From Morella rubra (lineage: Eukaryota > Streptophyta > Magnoliopsida > Fagales > Myricaceae), in NCBI GenBank assembly GCA_003952965.2, contig CM025855.1:5044893-5108892 (forward strand): 64,000 bases of DNA. Direction: 5' to 3'. Numbering within the stretch: position 1 is the first letter of the stretch; each line of letters opens with the position of its first letter. The notes under the pieces are model-generated. The model saw only the letters and a program-made list of their open reading frames with translations. It was not told where the DNA came from and made no database searches. The position numbers and the translations under genes were made by a program. This document shows, piece after piece, positions 1 through 12,875 of the stretch.

Positions 1-238
1 GAATTATTGAATATTATAGATCCTGAGTCTTTCTGCGCCATGTCTCAGGTCTAGAAAAATATGCAATATCTTTCTGTTTTCCCTTTACGAATGGCCCTCT
101 TGAATAATTTGCCAAAAAATAAAATACTAGAGAAGCGTAAATAAAAAAACTGGTTTACTCCATTCATGAATGTCCTAGCTGAATTATATCATTTTTAAAC
201 ATTTTCGTTTCCTGTCTTTTTCTTGTGTGTCGGCTCAG

Positions 239-2514
239 GCTATTGAATTTGGACGAAAGCTTGCCAGCAAACTCTTTTTTCAACACGTTCTTGGGTAAGT
301 CTCTTGAAGTAATCCTTGATCTTTATGCTTTGTAACTCTTGGTCACATTTGTTTATTTTATCATTGACCATTCTTCGCTATTTGTCTCAACGGTTACATT
401 GCTCCAGTGAGAATCTGCTTGAAGATGGTAACCACTTGTACCGCTTCCTGGATAATGATCCTATTGTCTCATCTCAATGTTACAACATCCTGAGGGGTAT
501 AATTGATGCGAAACCAAAGCCTATTATCGAGATTGTATCAAGGCTCAGATTTTTGACATATGGAATTCTCGAAGCCTACACATCAGAGGATGGAAAGCAT
601 GTGGATTACAGAAGTATTCACGGAAGTGAGGAATTTGCAAGGTTTGTTCATGTCTTGTGGGCAAAACTCACTATGGAATCTCGATCAACATATCGGAAAC
701 TTTACGTTTCTGTTATTTGTGTAATTCTCTAGGTACTTGAGAATAGTTGAAGAGCTCCAGAGAGTGGAAGTCCAGGATATGCTGAGGGAAGAGAAGCTTG
801 CTTTCTTTATAAATCTATATAATTTGATGGTCATCCATGCAATATTGGTGTTGGGTCATCCGGTTGGGCCTCTGGAACGAAGGAAGTTGTTTGGTGACTT
901 CAAGTACGTTATTGGTGGGGCCACCTACTCACTTTCAGCCATTCAAAATGGCATTTTAAGGGGAAACCAGCGACCACCATATAATCTCATGAAGCCATTT
1001 GGTGCAAAAGATCAACGCTCCAAGGTTAGAAAGCCAAAGTATAATCTTCTCGATTATCAATGTCTGTCCTTATCTATGAACAAATTTAGACTTCTAACTG
1101 CCACATGGCCAATCTCTGTCCTGGAGAAAAAGATTTTTTTGTTATATGGCATTTATAGTGGGAGAGTAAACAAGGAACGTCTATGATTTTATGTCCAGAA
1201 CCTACTGAGTGGCTAATACCTGCCTGTACTAAAATGAATATGTTGTGCTTAGAGTAATAACTTTGTCGTGTTTATGCATCTCTACTACTAAAACAATTTG
1301 CGATAGCATAGTAATCGAAGCAAATTTTGCTTATGCCAAATGTATCATAGAGCAGAATGTGACGAGGACAACAAGGGACCTATACGTGACTAAATTTAAA
1401 AGTTCTTGAATTTTTGTTTAAGTTCATATGAGGCACAGCCAGAAAGACGTTTCATTGGGCTTCAAGGTTTAGGTTAGTCTCTTGATCGGCAGTTTGATTT
1501 TGCCTCATGTCCACTTTATACTAGGTAGCTCTTCCTTATCCGGAGCCTTTAACACACTTCGCATTAGTTTGGGGTACCCGATCTGGGCCTGCACTACGAT
1601 GCTATTCACCAGGGAACATCGATAAAGAGTTGATGGATGCAGCCCGCGATTTTCTAAGAAGTGGAGGAGTTGTGGTTGATATGAACGCTAAGGTTGCATC
1701 AGCAACTCAGATCCTTAAATGGTAAGTTTTCTAACAATGAACTTGGATGTCTTTTCTCGTCTGTTCCACTTTTGCAGGGGAAGAAGGGGGGGTTGTTGGG
1801 GTTGGGGGGGAGAGAGGTTTGTTCATGGAGCCTGTTGCTCTGTTCAGTACGTAGCGTCAAACCTTGGCATCTCTCTCTCTCTCTCTCTCTCTCGGCCATG
1901 CATGCATGAACTTAAAGGAATTTGTGAGTGGTCATGCTTATAAACCAAACCAAAAGCTTGTCTTTGAACTTTCAGAGTTGTAATAGCCCGTGTTGCGTAG
2001 TGTGTCCAAAAAGTTAGGGGCCTTGATCCTTGCACTTCGAAATTCCTTTAAAACCTTCATGGATTAGTTTCGTATGGAAGAACACACATGAATGCACATG
2101 GCATGGTCTGTTATGTGAAGCCATCATATTTGAGCAGCATATCTGAAAAATACGAATCTTAAATTTCGAGTGCATACTACCTAGGGGAAACCATGGTAGT
2201 ATGCATTAGAAGGAAATCTGCATGCCTGTCATTGAATTGGATGATAGGCTAAGAAAAACCAAGGCAGAGATGCAGTTCTCATATATACGATCCTGAATTT
2301 AGTGATTGATTTAGACTGCAACTTTTGATATCTAATACTATTACCTGCATTGATGCTCAGGTTTAATGTGGATTTTGGCAAGAATGAGGTAGAGGTAATG
2401 AAGCATGCGTCAAACTACTTGGACCCAGCTAACTCAGAAGCATTATTGGATTTGCTCGCGAACTCTCAGTTGAAGGTGATATATCAGCCCTACGATTGGG
2501 GTTTGAACTGCTAG
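239..2514 (+). CDS. DEP + DUF547 domain protein, 3' part (5' end outside window)
   Basis: Five exons can be joined in frame: 239-294, 408-641, 733-1024, 1525-1721 and 2361-2514, giving the last 310 residues. All introns are GT-AG and the phases agree. The first two exons encode the end of a DEP domain (AIEFGRKLASKLFFQHVLG, then ENLLEDGNHLYRFL). Exons 3 and 4 encode DUF547 (EKLAFFINLYNLMVIHA, YSLSAIQNGILRGNQRPPY, then FALVWGTRSGPALRCYSPGN). The protein ends PYDWGLNC before TAG. In plants this DEP/DUF547 pair usually follows an N-terminal glutaredoxin-like or coiled-coil region, which would lie left of the window. The molecular function of DUF547 is not established. No break is visible in the exons. 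The intron at 1722-2360 carries a CT microsatellite. Domain call is firm; the exact subfamily is not. Confidence 0.9.
1871..1892. repeat. (CT)n microsatellite in intron
   Basis: A run of about 11 CT dinucleotides lies in the fourth visible intron of the DEP/DUF547 gene, preceded by a G-rich stretch at 1779-1815. Confidence 0.9.
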
Positions 2515-3064
2515 TGTTAGTTATAGTTTTACTTTTCTTACACCCCAATACCAATTGAAATAGCTTCCAGAATTTTAGAAACATCAGCATGAAGTGTTGA
2601 CGACCTGTTATTGTTCCATTGATCTGTATTTCCCACGGGAGCATAGTAATCTGTTTCTGGGAACAATATGGTGTCAGCTCGCTTGATTTACCGGGTTGTA
2701 AGCACAAGGAAAGTTTAATCTCAAGGAACTTTTTTTTTTTGAAATTTTTTTTTCCTCTTGATGAATTCATTCACAATTTTACATTTTACCGTGTAGTTAG
2801 TTAAATATTCTAATTCCGGATCCAAAGCATCACTTCTAAAGTTTTAACCTTCTATAGAGGGAAAGGGATTGGAGTGAATCTAAATGATGGGTGATAGGTG
2901 CAGGGGATCCTTAAATTTTTTGTCACAAAGATTTCAAAGGGATCCTTCCTCTAGTGTAAATTGAATCGTTACAGTTTTGAGCAATTTCTTCTTAGGTGAA
3001 ACAACTGATAGATTTCACTCTCCATGGATGTTCTTCCCATCAACTGAAAGACAACTTTCTTCTC

Positions 3065-3855
3065 AACCACTTTAGCTACAGGGTGCAATATCACCCTTTT
3101 CTAGAGAGAGAAGCTCTCTCTTCTCTCTAGAATCCTCCTCCTTTTTAACCTTCCCTTCTGGTGGTGGGAGGAGCTCTGGCCCCACCTATCTCCCTCCCCT
3201 TCCTTTCTGATTTGCTCTTTGGTGGACGAGCTATCCAATAAATCCTCCCTCTCGACTCCTTGTTGGAATTTTTTTCAGGCGAAGTTCAAGCGTAGATCTC
3301 ATCTCTTTTGGAGGTCTCTGGTAGCCACTACCGGCATGGACGACTTCGACATCAATAGCTGCCCACTTTTGTCCCAGTCTGGAGTTTAAATGACGGCATG
3401 TGAGATCCCACGTGCTCCTAGGCTCACACGTGGATCTCATGTGCCCAAACATCTTCCTTCTAGATTTGAGCTTCGGTGGTGTTCTCTGGCATGCACGTGT
3501 TGTGGGCTTGGTCTTCTCTTTTCTTGCTGGTTCATTTTGTCTATGCACAACACCGGTCAGTCGGGGCGTGGGGGTGCGTGCATCTCACTTGCTCGGCGTT
3601 TTTTCCTCTTGGCTAGTTCCTCTCCTCCTTTGGCTGATTTTGCTGCTTCCCTTTGCTGTCGGCTTTCTTTTTCTGTTGGTAATTTTAACTTGTTGCCCTT
3701 TATAGATTTTCTGTCCCTTGAGGGTCTATGTATGGCCTTTTGGCCTCCTTGCTCGTTGGCCCGTTGCCACTTTGAAGGATACGCTGAGGTCTTTGAGCCT
3801 CTTTGATTATTAATGAAATAGCTGTTCTGATCCAAAAAAAAAAAAAAAAAAAAAA
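3065..3855 (+). mobile_element. Probable non-LTR (LINE/SINE-type) insertion with poly(A) tail
   Basis: The stretch is clearly more GC-rich than its flanks and ends in AATGAAATAGCTGTTCTGATCC followed by a run of 23 or so A, a typical 3' end of plant non-LTR retroelements. The flanks AGACAACTTTCTTCTC (3049-3064) and AGACAGCTTTCTCTCT (from 3856) resemble a worn target duplication, but the match is weak. No reverse-transcriptase or endonuclease reading frame is recognisable, so it is either 5'-truncated or non-autonomous. The open frames here (for example 3390-3806) have no recognisable domains. Confidence 0.45.
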
Positions 3856-4458
3856 AGACAGCTTTCTCTCTTGGCCCCTCGTATTAGTGAACTTAGCCCA
3901 ATCTTTGCAACTGGTATGCGAGATTTGGCCGAAGCTGATGTTACACGAGTGGGGCAGGCCGGTAGGCATCTAATGCGTTGGGTGAGAATCAGGGTTCATT
4001 TGCAGTCATTGCCCTGCGAAGAGCGTTCGTTGGTAGTTAATCTTTAATGAAGCTAATTGAAACCTCTTCCAACTTTCAAATCCTCCCATGAAAATCTCTA
4101 CTTCTTTTATAAATTATAGAACCCGTGGAGAAGGGTTACTTGCATGCTTGATAATATTCTTGCAGGATTCTAAGAGTTCGTTGTTGTTAGAAAAAGGATT
4201 CAAATAGTAAAAATTAATTACCTCTGCTTAACAACTTAAAAAGCTTAAACTTTTAAGACGAATGATAGTTTTTTATGGGATCAGAACTAATGTCCCAATT
4301 TCAAAACCTAATTCAGCACTGTACGTTTGTTTCAATTCTATATTTGGAATAATAAAATCTATCAATTTGTAACGGTTAAAATTTTTAGGATAAACAATAG
4401 GTTCTAATTCAGTCATTAACCATTTGTAGCATTCAAAAGCCAACAAGTGGAAAAGAAC

Positions 4459-4700
4459 AGATTGTATGCAAAGATAAATTGTGCAAAATCATGTAAAGCA
4501 ACACTGTGATTTAAAGAAACAAATATAAATTTTAAGGCTGACTACATCATTTAATAAGGTGAGCAGACAAAATATCGTGGTCAATCTTGGCTTGTCTCAT
4601 TAAATGATATAGTTATGAGTCTTGAGAAGTTGAATTTGTTTCTTTAAATCACAGTTGTCACCTTACATGCCATTACACAATTTGTCTTCCTACATAATCT
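4459..4700. repeat. Imperfect 240-bp inverted repeat (foldback/MITE or small-RNA hairpin)
   Basis: Left arm 4459-4572 and right arm 4592-4700 are reverse complements with scattered mismatches. The best block is 21 of 21: CTGTGATTTAAAGAAACAAAT near 4504 against its complement near 4636. The loop is only about 20 nt. It stands alone between two genes. A degenerate foldback transposon is the simplest reading; a hairpin-derived small-RNA source is possible. Confidence 0.65.
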
Positions 4701-5363
4701 TTCCTAACTAGTAGATCAAGTATCACCTTTTTTTTTCTTCTTTTTTTCTTTTTTTTCATATTTTGAACTAAATGGTGTTAGAAGTTTACTTGTTTCATAT
4801 AAATTCCACGTGCGAGGCCATCAAATTTCCCAACTAATACAAAGTTGGTGGCAGTTGTTATTTTTTTGGGTAAGTTACAGCTACAGTTTTTATTGCTAAT
4901 TATCTTGATTCTGCAGGATATTTTGGGCCAGTAGCTACAAACTTATGTTGCTATTGCCCACGTTACATAGCTTTTTGTAGGGATTGATGCCCAGAAAAAT
5001 GATGTAGAACTAGAAACGGATGGAATTACGACAAGCTAGCAGAGTGGCTTGTGCGGCTGCACTATACTCTCTACCATAAAACTATCAAAAGTTCAGCCCT
5101 CCAATGCGCTTGCTTTTGCTCGAGAAAAATAAAAACAGGGAACGAAGGACGAGAGAGAAGAGAGAACAGCACGTCTGGCTACAGTTGCTATGTATAACTT
5201 TACTTCATTCGATTTTACACAATAACAGAGAGCTTACTTATCAGTGAAGGGTCTCAGCACAGTAGCAGATTTCCACTTAATGTATCATTATCCTTCTAAA
5301 TGATACCCAAATGGTTTTCTACAAGGGATAAAAAGAAAAAAAGAAAACCCTGGAAATTTCTGT

Positions 5364-6410
5364 TCATCGTCTTTTACGATCCTGAACCATTCCCTCATTA
5401 CCTGCCAAGATCATATACTTGTCTTTTCTTGTCAAATCAGTGCACTTGAAGCCCAAAGCCTCGGCTATCTTATGTTGTACATTATTGGCTACTTCAAACT
5501 TGGATACTCCGCCACCCTTCAACGTTTGTGAGCTCGGTAACTTATCAAGAATTGTGAGAGTGTAGGTAGGATATGGATTCATAAAGTGAAACGCAGAGTC
5601 CAAGCATTTAAACCCACTAGCCGTTGTTCCGTAAAACATAGTTACCTGCACATCTATCGCAACAGGAATTATGTTATCTGTCAGCTCTGCGAATAAAGGG
5701 CTAAACCTCAGCAAATAAGGTTCCCTGCATGTGGTTCCTTCTGAACAAACCACAAGGTCACCTTGGCTTAACAACTTCTCCATTGCGACTCTATCTTTTT
5801 CCCGGTCCCTTGTTAACTGGATAGCCTTGATCGGAGAAATTGCCACGTGAAATTTACTCAGGCTGTATGTGACCGTAGAGAGTGACTTATTGGTGGCTAG
5901 CTCGACGTAGAGTGGATCAAGCAGAGTTCTGTGGTTGCACACATAGACTGCACCGTTCGATCTGTTTTCATTTTTGGTCGAAGTAGGAGGGGACTTGGGC
6001 ATTAAAACGGTTGTCCTTGTCCCTGTGAAGGCCATTATTGGACTCGACATACAGTGAGCTAATAATCGACCAGCAGTGAATCTGATGAGGAAAAGGACAA
6101 AGCCAAACGGAATCCACATGATCATGGCTAAGATGGCCAGTTGGGTGGGCCTGAACGCCAATCTTCCATCATGGAAGATCAATGACTTTGGTTGTTTTCC
6201 CCTCGGCAGGATATGCCAGTCCCTTTTCTCAGCTTCGCTCACCAAGTACACCTCCTAGATCAAAATGGGAAACATTATCAAATCACAAGTACCAAACATA
6301 AATGCATCATGTTTTCGGGCGCTCAGATGTGTGCATGTATCCATCATGTCTGTGAGAGTGAGAGAGGGAGAGGCTGAGAGAGAGAGAGACGCTTTTGAGA
6401 CCCATGTCCT

Positions 6411-6444
<34 letters not shown>

Positions 6445-7168
6445 TTAGGACCTTGCAAGAAGCAAAGACATGGTGATCAAGAACTGTTCTGTGGGAAACG
6501 ATACCAATAGCACCGGAACAAGTTTTCTCCTCGCCAAGAATCTGATTCAAAAGAGTCCCATCTGACTTTTTTGCCTCCATTATCCCTACAAAATACCCAC
6601 AGACCACCTTTAACTCTCTTCCCACAACATCGTCTACCCCTAAGTAGTCTTTCAAAAACCCTTCAACCATGACTGTAGGCAAGTTACTTACTCCCACCTT
6701 TCTTCCACAACTCATCACCACTTCAAAGCCTTCCCGCCCAACGTCTTCCAGGAAGAACTTAGGTAAAACCGCTATTCCGATTCTAAACCCTTCCTTCCTG
6801 ATTCCAAAGAAGCATAAGAAAACCATTATCTTCAACCCCAGCTCTTCACCAAACAAACAAACGAAAGGGTACAAAAGAAAGAAAACGAGAGCCCTAAAGG
6901 GCCCTCCAGCTTCTAACGCCACAAGCATGAAGTAAGGGAACAATGAAGATGACTTCAACAGTGCACCCTCTGATTCAAAAACCACTGTTTGGTTTGCAAG
7001 CTCCTCTGCTCTATGAACAAGAGAGGTACTGTATTTCTGATATTTTAATAACTTGCTTGCATGGTCGCCATTGCTGGTCTTCCATTGAGGAGAGGACTGG
7101 TTTTGTGGCCTTCTCAGAAGTTCAAACAAGAAAGACAGTGCCTTTTGTGGGAAGGACTTTCTAGCCAT
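5364..7168 (-). CDS. GPAT3: Glycerol-3-phosphate acyltransferase, GPAT2/GPAT3-like
   Basis: Two coding exons, 7168-6452 and 6254-5364, separated by a 197-bp GT-AG intron in phase 0, give 535 residues, close to the usual length for plant GPATs. The N-terminal half is the HAD phosphatase-like domain; its first motif reads FESEGALLKSS, without the two aspartates needed for phosphatase activity, as in the GPAT2/3 group. Hydrophobic segments follow near residues 75-125. The acyltransferase half has block I NHRTLLDP (around residue 370), block III VVCSEGTTCREPYLLRFSPL and block IV IIPVAIDV. The enzyme would transfer an acyl group to glycerol-3-phosphate at a membrane such as the ER. GPAT4/6/8-type cutin enzymes have an active phosphatase motif, so they are less likely. 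The exact member (2 or 3) and its tissue role cannot be read from sequence. Confidence 0.93.
6379..6444. repeat. (GA)n microsatellites in the GPAT intron
   Basis: Two GA/TG-rich runs (about 6379-6390 and 6419-6444 on the plus strand) fill much of the 197-bp GPAT intron, giving a CT-rich tract on the coding strand close to the 5' splice site. Confidence 0.9.
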
Positions 7169-9166
7169 TCTTGGTTACTCGCTATTTAGGCATTTGGTAA
7201 TGTTGAGCTAATTTTATAGGGTGTTACTTCATAACTTCTGGCCTCTAGGGCTTCCAACTACTGGTCTTCCCCCGTTCCCTTTCTGCCAAGGAAAAGGTGG
7301 GGGGTTATTCAGCTTGTTTTCGGGGGTTTTTTTTTTTTTTTTTTTTCTATTTCGTTTGGCTTCCAGAATTAGCTGGACCACAACCTCTATTTTGTGAGCT
7401 ACATTTATTGTTGATAGTGTAAAGGATGGACCGTCTGTTCCAACTCTCAATAACAGTTAACAGTCCTGTCCGATCTACTTCAAGAAAATATACGGTTGTC
7501 CGGGCCAAACTTTGAGGCTCATGAAACTGCCAGCGAAGCGGCCAGCCATGCCCTCTCCTTCACTTGGGTCTATGCAGCAAGATTCATGCATGGATTATCA
7601 GACACTTCAATTCATAGTGACAGCTATTGAGCGGCCTCGATCGAAGCTGGTTCACTAGATATTGCATCGGCCACATAAGAAGAGAAAATCTTACCTTCCT
7701 CATAAATCTCGTTTTCACGGTGCAGATGGATCTGGCTTAACGTTTCAGACGGACCACGTGTAAGACCTCACTCTCCCCTTCTTTATTTGGAATCTCATTT
7801 CGAAAGGGACCAGAGGGTAGAAAGTACATAAATTCTCTCCCTTCTTTCTCCCTTCTCAAACCTCACTGTGGTGCAGGTTTTTTTTTTTTTTTTTGGCGTT
7901 TTTATAACCACCTTATAAATCTCAGTTTCTCGGTGCATATGCTTTCAACTACTCTAACTGATCTACTCAGAAGACAGGAAACCTTATCAAATGACACAGA
8001 CAAAATAAGTAGCTAGGACACATCATTATACAACATATATGTTAAAATACGAAATAAAATATAAAACTCACGTGAGAATATTTGTCCGGAAGAGAGAGCA
8101 ATGGTGAGAGTTCGGTTCCTATACAAAGCGAGTCCCAACACGCTGCTGGTTTGTGGGAATACGTAGCTATTGTTAGTAGGTAGCTAGGTAGGTGAACATA
8201 GGCCGCTTTGATGTATGTAGTTAATTAATGTGTGGTCCTTTAAGTTTTTCTCAGCATCGTACTTCCGTCTTAATTTTTCTCATCATTTTTAAAAAAAAAA
8301 AAAATTCTTCTTCTCAGTCTTTCAGGTTAATTATTTGTCTTTAAAAAAATATTTCCATTTAATTTTGTACCACGTTACTATTCACAGAATATTCCTACTT
8401 GAATAACGAAAAATACTTTATTACTAATTATCAACCGATATTTGGATTGACTTCCCCTAAGTCACTTAACAGCGATACATTTTCCAATAATAAATATCTT
8501 GTGTATTGAGAAAAAGTTAAAGCCGAGAAACGACAGATAAAAGTACTGTTTAGCATTCTATTTTATATGTTCAGTTTCACATTTCCTTTTCCTTTTGTTT
8601 TGTTTTTGTTTTTCTTTTTTCAGGATGGGGGGTTCAATGCAGATATATATCACCGTCAAGTTGACGGAGACCTTTGAGTTCACAAATTTTGTCTCATTAA
8701 TTTTTGGACACGTTAGCATTAATCTAGCTAGTCCTCAATGATGTCCGGTCTGCGTGCCTTTACTTGGCGTTATGGCCTGCTTAGTTCAACCTCAGTATTA
8801 ATGCACCAACAGAGGGGATGAAGATCCTCTGCAACACCTAGACATTGCAGAGGGTACAATTCTCCTAATCGTGGCCGTTGGTTTGAAAGAAAGGTCACGA
8901 TTTTGACACTTCAGAATTTTTTGCGAAATCTGAGATTCTGCACTAAAAAAGCCCTTGTTTAAAGCCCCTGTTTTTTAGCTTCCTCGATGCTTTCTTCTTC
9001 TGTTTTTTTTTTCATTGTTACTGAGTTGAGCCAACTAAAGCTTGTCCGAGTGAGACAAATACACCAGATATGATGCATCTTTTTCCTTCTCTCCGAATTT
9101 TTTATTGGATTTTCTTGGCAGCTTAACCGTTGAAGAAAAACCAAAAACCAAATTAAAATTTTTTAG
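7169..9166. other. Intergenic, GPAT 5' flank; no gene seen
   Basis: Contains the promoter side of the GPAT gene, T-runs at 7327-7346 and 7877-7895, and AT-rich DNA. No open frame with recognisable similarity was found. Confidence 0.5.
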
Positions 9167-9427
9167 GCATAATTACACTCAAAGTGTCTATGGTATTAAA
9201 AAGTTACAAATAAAGGCCTGAAGTAAGAAAAATAAAAAAATATCTCCTTGAAATTGATATTACGTTAAAAACAAACATTTGGGTACATTTTAGTTATAAA
9301 TAAGTCACCATTAATGTATAAGACAAGAGTGTACGAAAGGGTATATTTTAATGGAATATCAACCTCAAGGAGTTATTTGATATTTTTCTTATTTTGGGGG
9401 CTTATTTTGATGTAATTATACTTTTTT
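9167..9427. mobile_element. Degenerate inverted-repeat MITE
   Basis: The ends ATAATTACACTCAAA... and ...TTTGATGTAATTAT are inverted, and the similarity continues inward through CTCCTTGAAATTGATATTAC against GGAATATCAACCTCAAGGAG. About 260 bp, non-coding. It resembles the elements at 10087 and 23616 in its ATTACACTTTGC-like ends. Confidence 0.55.
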
Positions 9428-10086
9428 TAATAAACTCAATGTTTTTTAAAAAAAATATTTAAATTACATTTTATTGAAAAATTAAAAAAATGAGATAAAA
9501 TTACTATCTAAATGTGCTCTTCTTACTAGAGAATATACAATTTCCTATCCCTTTAAACTGTTGAGATAAATAATAGATACCCGCTCTTCTCTTTTGTTTT
9601 TGTTTTTTTCCTTTTCCTTCTCCATCTATTTAATATAAATTTTTATCTTTACTTTTGGAGGTCAAGTTTTGGATCTCATCTCCACCTTAAAATATATATA
9701 TATAAAGTGTAGGTGCATATACTTTTCCGTTGTGAGCAACAATGGTTTTACCTCCCTAATCCAAACTCTGTACAGATGTTGATTTTAATTATTATTTTTT
9801 TTTTCTCTCTTGTCCTTTTGCATTATCCATAACTCCCATACAGACAAAATCATATAATTTTCTCGACTCTTGCAATACAACATAAGCTGGAGAGTAAGAG
9901 TCAGCAATTGATGGAAACAAGTAAATAACCACCTCGTAAGCGCATGAATATTTTATTTTTTATTTTTGACGAAGAGAAACTTGTACTGACAAATTCAATT
10001 GTAGTAAGCTTACCTAATACAAAAATAAACTCTGTAAAGGTAGCGGAACGAATCACGGACCTCCGAGTTAATTTTAAAAAAATTAA

Positions 10087-10341
10087 AGGTTAATTACACT
10101 TTGCTCTATTTCAAAATTTTGACATTTTATATCTTATTTTTTTTTTATTTTGATAAATTTCACTTACGTAGTTCTAGTTTATTTTGATTTACAATCTATC
10201 GTTAATTTATCTATTATTTCGAACAGAAAAATCAACCACGTACAAAATATATTGATGCAAAGTGTCTCAAAAATAAAAAAATAAAGTGTAAAGTTTCAGA
10301 CCCTCCAAAGTATGTGAATGCAAAGTGTAATTAATCATTTT
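10087..10341. mobile_element. Inverted-repeat MITE with TTAATTACACTTTGC ends
   Basis: Left end GGTTAATTACACTTTGC and right end GCAAAGTGTAATTAATC are inverted over at least 15 bp, with weaker inward pairing. A second, poorer partial copy seems to follow to about 10520 (TACAAAGTATCAAGACCCC, TATAATTAACCC). Confidence 0.55.
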
Positions 10342-10849
10342 TAAATATCAAGGATAAAATGAGCAAGCGAGCCACATGATTGAAATTTTTGTTTGTTTTA
10401 ACAGATCAATAAATAGTAGGATACAAATCAAATGAACTCATAACCACATAAATAAAATATGTCAAAATTAAAAAAGCGGAGTACAAAGTATCAAGACCCC
10501 AAATCACATGATTGTAAAAGTATAATTAACCCAAAAATTAAACTTGAAACCGAACCCTATTCGATCAATCCCAGCGACACTCCAACGGGGACTATTCATA
10601 TGGGTTGATGTTAACAAAACAAAATAATTGCCTCACAGAAAATTAGGAAGAAAATATAATTTAATGAGGTGGTTGAAATAACTCCATGTTCCATACGTGC
10701 CAGAAGGTACCCCTTTAGGCTCCATCACATCGTCCTCTTTATGTGGACTCACCTAATTGTTGGTAGGAGTGTTTTAATGATTTCCCTCTTTCATTTTCTT
10801 ACATTTATAGTGTTCTCAACCGTTTCCTCTACCTCTCAGGCGGCTCACC

Positions 10850-11907
10850 CAACCCAGACTAGTTGACGGGTAGGGACCATTTTATCGTTATTACGTTATA
10901 CAGCTTCAAGCATATCCTCCCTCCTGTACGCGTGGACAAACTTCGTTTTCTGTTTTTTTTTTTCTAAGCTTTTTTTTTTATTTTATTTTGGGACAAATTT
11001 CGTTTTCAGTCGACCTACAATTTACGAATTTTCTTTGTCTCTTCCCGTACTCTGTGGTTGTTCATCCATTCCATAATTAGAGGTTTGATGATTTGAGACA
11101 AATTTCTTTGTTGAAGAAAGACAACAAAAGCGGTAAGTTAGGTAGAGGAAAAAGAGAGTGATTAGGATTTTTGTGATTTTTTGTCTGAATTTTATTATAT
11201 AATTTAAAAAAAGATAGACATAAAATATAAATTTTATATTATTTAATATTTTCTAAGTAAAATATATCTATCTTTATCTATATTTAGAGACAGGACACTG
11301 AGAATGAATTACTGATATTGCTTTTGTAGGAATTAGGAACATATGTTGTGTGTGCGATGTGCTGATTCTCCCTAATTCCCTTGAATCAATTATTAGCCCA
11401 TTCGACCCAACCCAGACTAGTTGACGGGCAGGGACCCTTTCATCTTTATACACCTTCAACCTCCCTCCTGTACGCGTGGACAAATTTCGTTTTCTGTTTT
11501 TTTTTAAAGCTTTTTTTTTGGGGGACAAGTTACCAATTTTCTTTGTCTTTTCCCATACTCTGTGCTTGTTTTAGTTGTTTATCTATTCCATGATTAGAAG
11601 TTCATTGATTTGAGACAAATTTCTTTGTTTAAAAAAGACAACAAAAGAAGTTAGGTAGCCAAAAAAGAGAGATTAGGATCTTTGTAGTTTTTTTATCTGA
11701 ATTGTACTATATAATTTAAAGAGAGATAGACATAATATATAGATCATATATTATTTACTATTGTCTATATAAAATATATATATTTAGATAGAAGACATAG
11801 GGCTCCGAGAATGAGCTACTAATGTTGCTTTTGTAGGAATTTGGAACATATGTTGTGCGTGTGATGTACTGATTCTCCCTAATTCGCTTGATTCAATTAT
11901 TAGCCCA
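10850..11907. repeat. Tandem duplication, about 0.5 kb x 2
   Basis: Unit 1 (about 10850-11398) and unit 2 (about 11399-11907) share ACCCAACCCAGACTAGTTGA at their starts, CCTCCCTCCTGTACGCGTGG, and CTGATTCTCCCTAATTC at their ends, in the same order and orientation. Divergence is moderate (numerous substitutions and short indels), so it is not recent. No conserved reading frame is shared. Confidence 0.8.
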
Positions 11908-12875
11908 GCCGACCAAGTATTGTATAATTGTGCCACCAAACAAACACCAGTACATAATTTGGATATTTGAATGCTTTAAATATTGAGTGTATTATTGAGC
12001 GTATCCACTCAATAATCGAGGCGAATCTCGAAAATAATTAAACGAAATATATATATATTTTATAAAAAAAGAATTAGTAAGATTTTGATTTGACAATAAA
12101 GGGGAAGATGAGATATGTGGGTTGTGTAAATTATAGCTTAACAAATTATACCTTAAAGTTTATGCTTAAGACAAGTATTTTCATCAAATATTTTTATTGA
12201 TTAAAAGAGTAGCATTAATTCCTTCCCTACCAAGGCAACGGCGTACATATTATAAGTGCTGTTGCCTTCCTATTAAAGAGGGAAGTGACAGTTCACGAGA
12301 ACACAATGACTGAACTCAGAGGAATCGAATCGAATGGGTGGATTTGAGTTCGAATTTTCTCATTTGCGAATGAGTATTTGTTTTGAGTGGATTTGAGTTC
12401 GAATTTTATAGCCTGCAAATGAGTCTTTGATTTGATTAATACTTTAGTTGTGAGGAAAATTCAAATGTTTATGGTTTACCTTGAACATTAATACTTTGCA
12501 ATGTGCCTAATCTAAATTAGATCAGTTCTAACTCGGTGTATTAAGGGCGTCCAGTGATTTTTCCATTACCCAAAAAAGAAAAAAACTGAGAAAAATTGAG
12601 AGTACTTGAGTTTGAGTCTCCATGTATGCTATTCCTCCACCACAAGTTTCTCTGCTCTGCCACTACACTTCTAGAGGGGGTTAGAGTCAGACTCGATCTC
12701 TCTCAAAGGAATATGCTTGTGATTCTTCTACATTTATGAACTCTCTTGCTCCTCTAAAAGAGAATTTTTTTTATATTGTTATCCAAAGGAGTTTTACGCG
12801 AGGAAAAGAGATAGGAAGAGATTAACCAAGCGATTGAAATGTGGTTCACAAGCTACATTTTTGGTAAAACTCTTA

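Larger units (their letters stand above)
2515..5363. other. Intergenic region between convergent genes
   Basis: Apart from the poly(A) insertion and the inverted repeat listed separately, this holds the 3' flanks of two convergent genes. I see no further coding sequence. The GPAT 3' UTR probably occupies roughly 5100-5363. Confidence 0.6.

Noticed and set aside
3390-3806. 138- and 101-codon frames on the plus strand
   Set aside because: They lie in the GC-rich, poly(A)-tailed insertion, overlap each other in two frames and show no domain.
6344-6451. Extension of GPAT exon 1 into the GA-rich stretch
   Set aside because: The reading becomes Ser-Leu repeats; the GT donor after FASCK and the exon at 6254 restore the family sequence.
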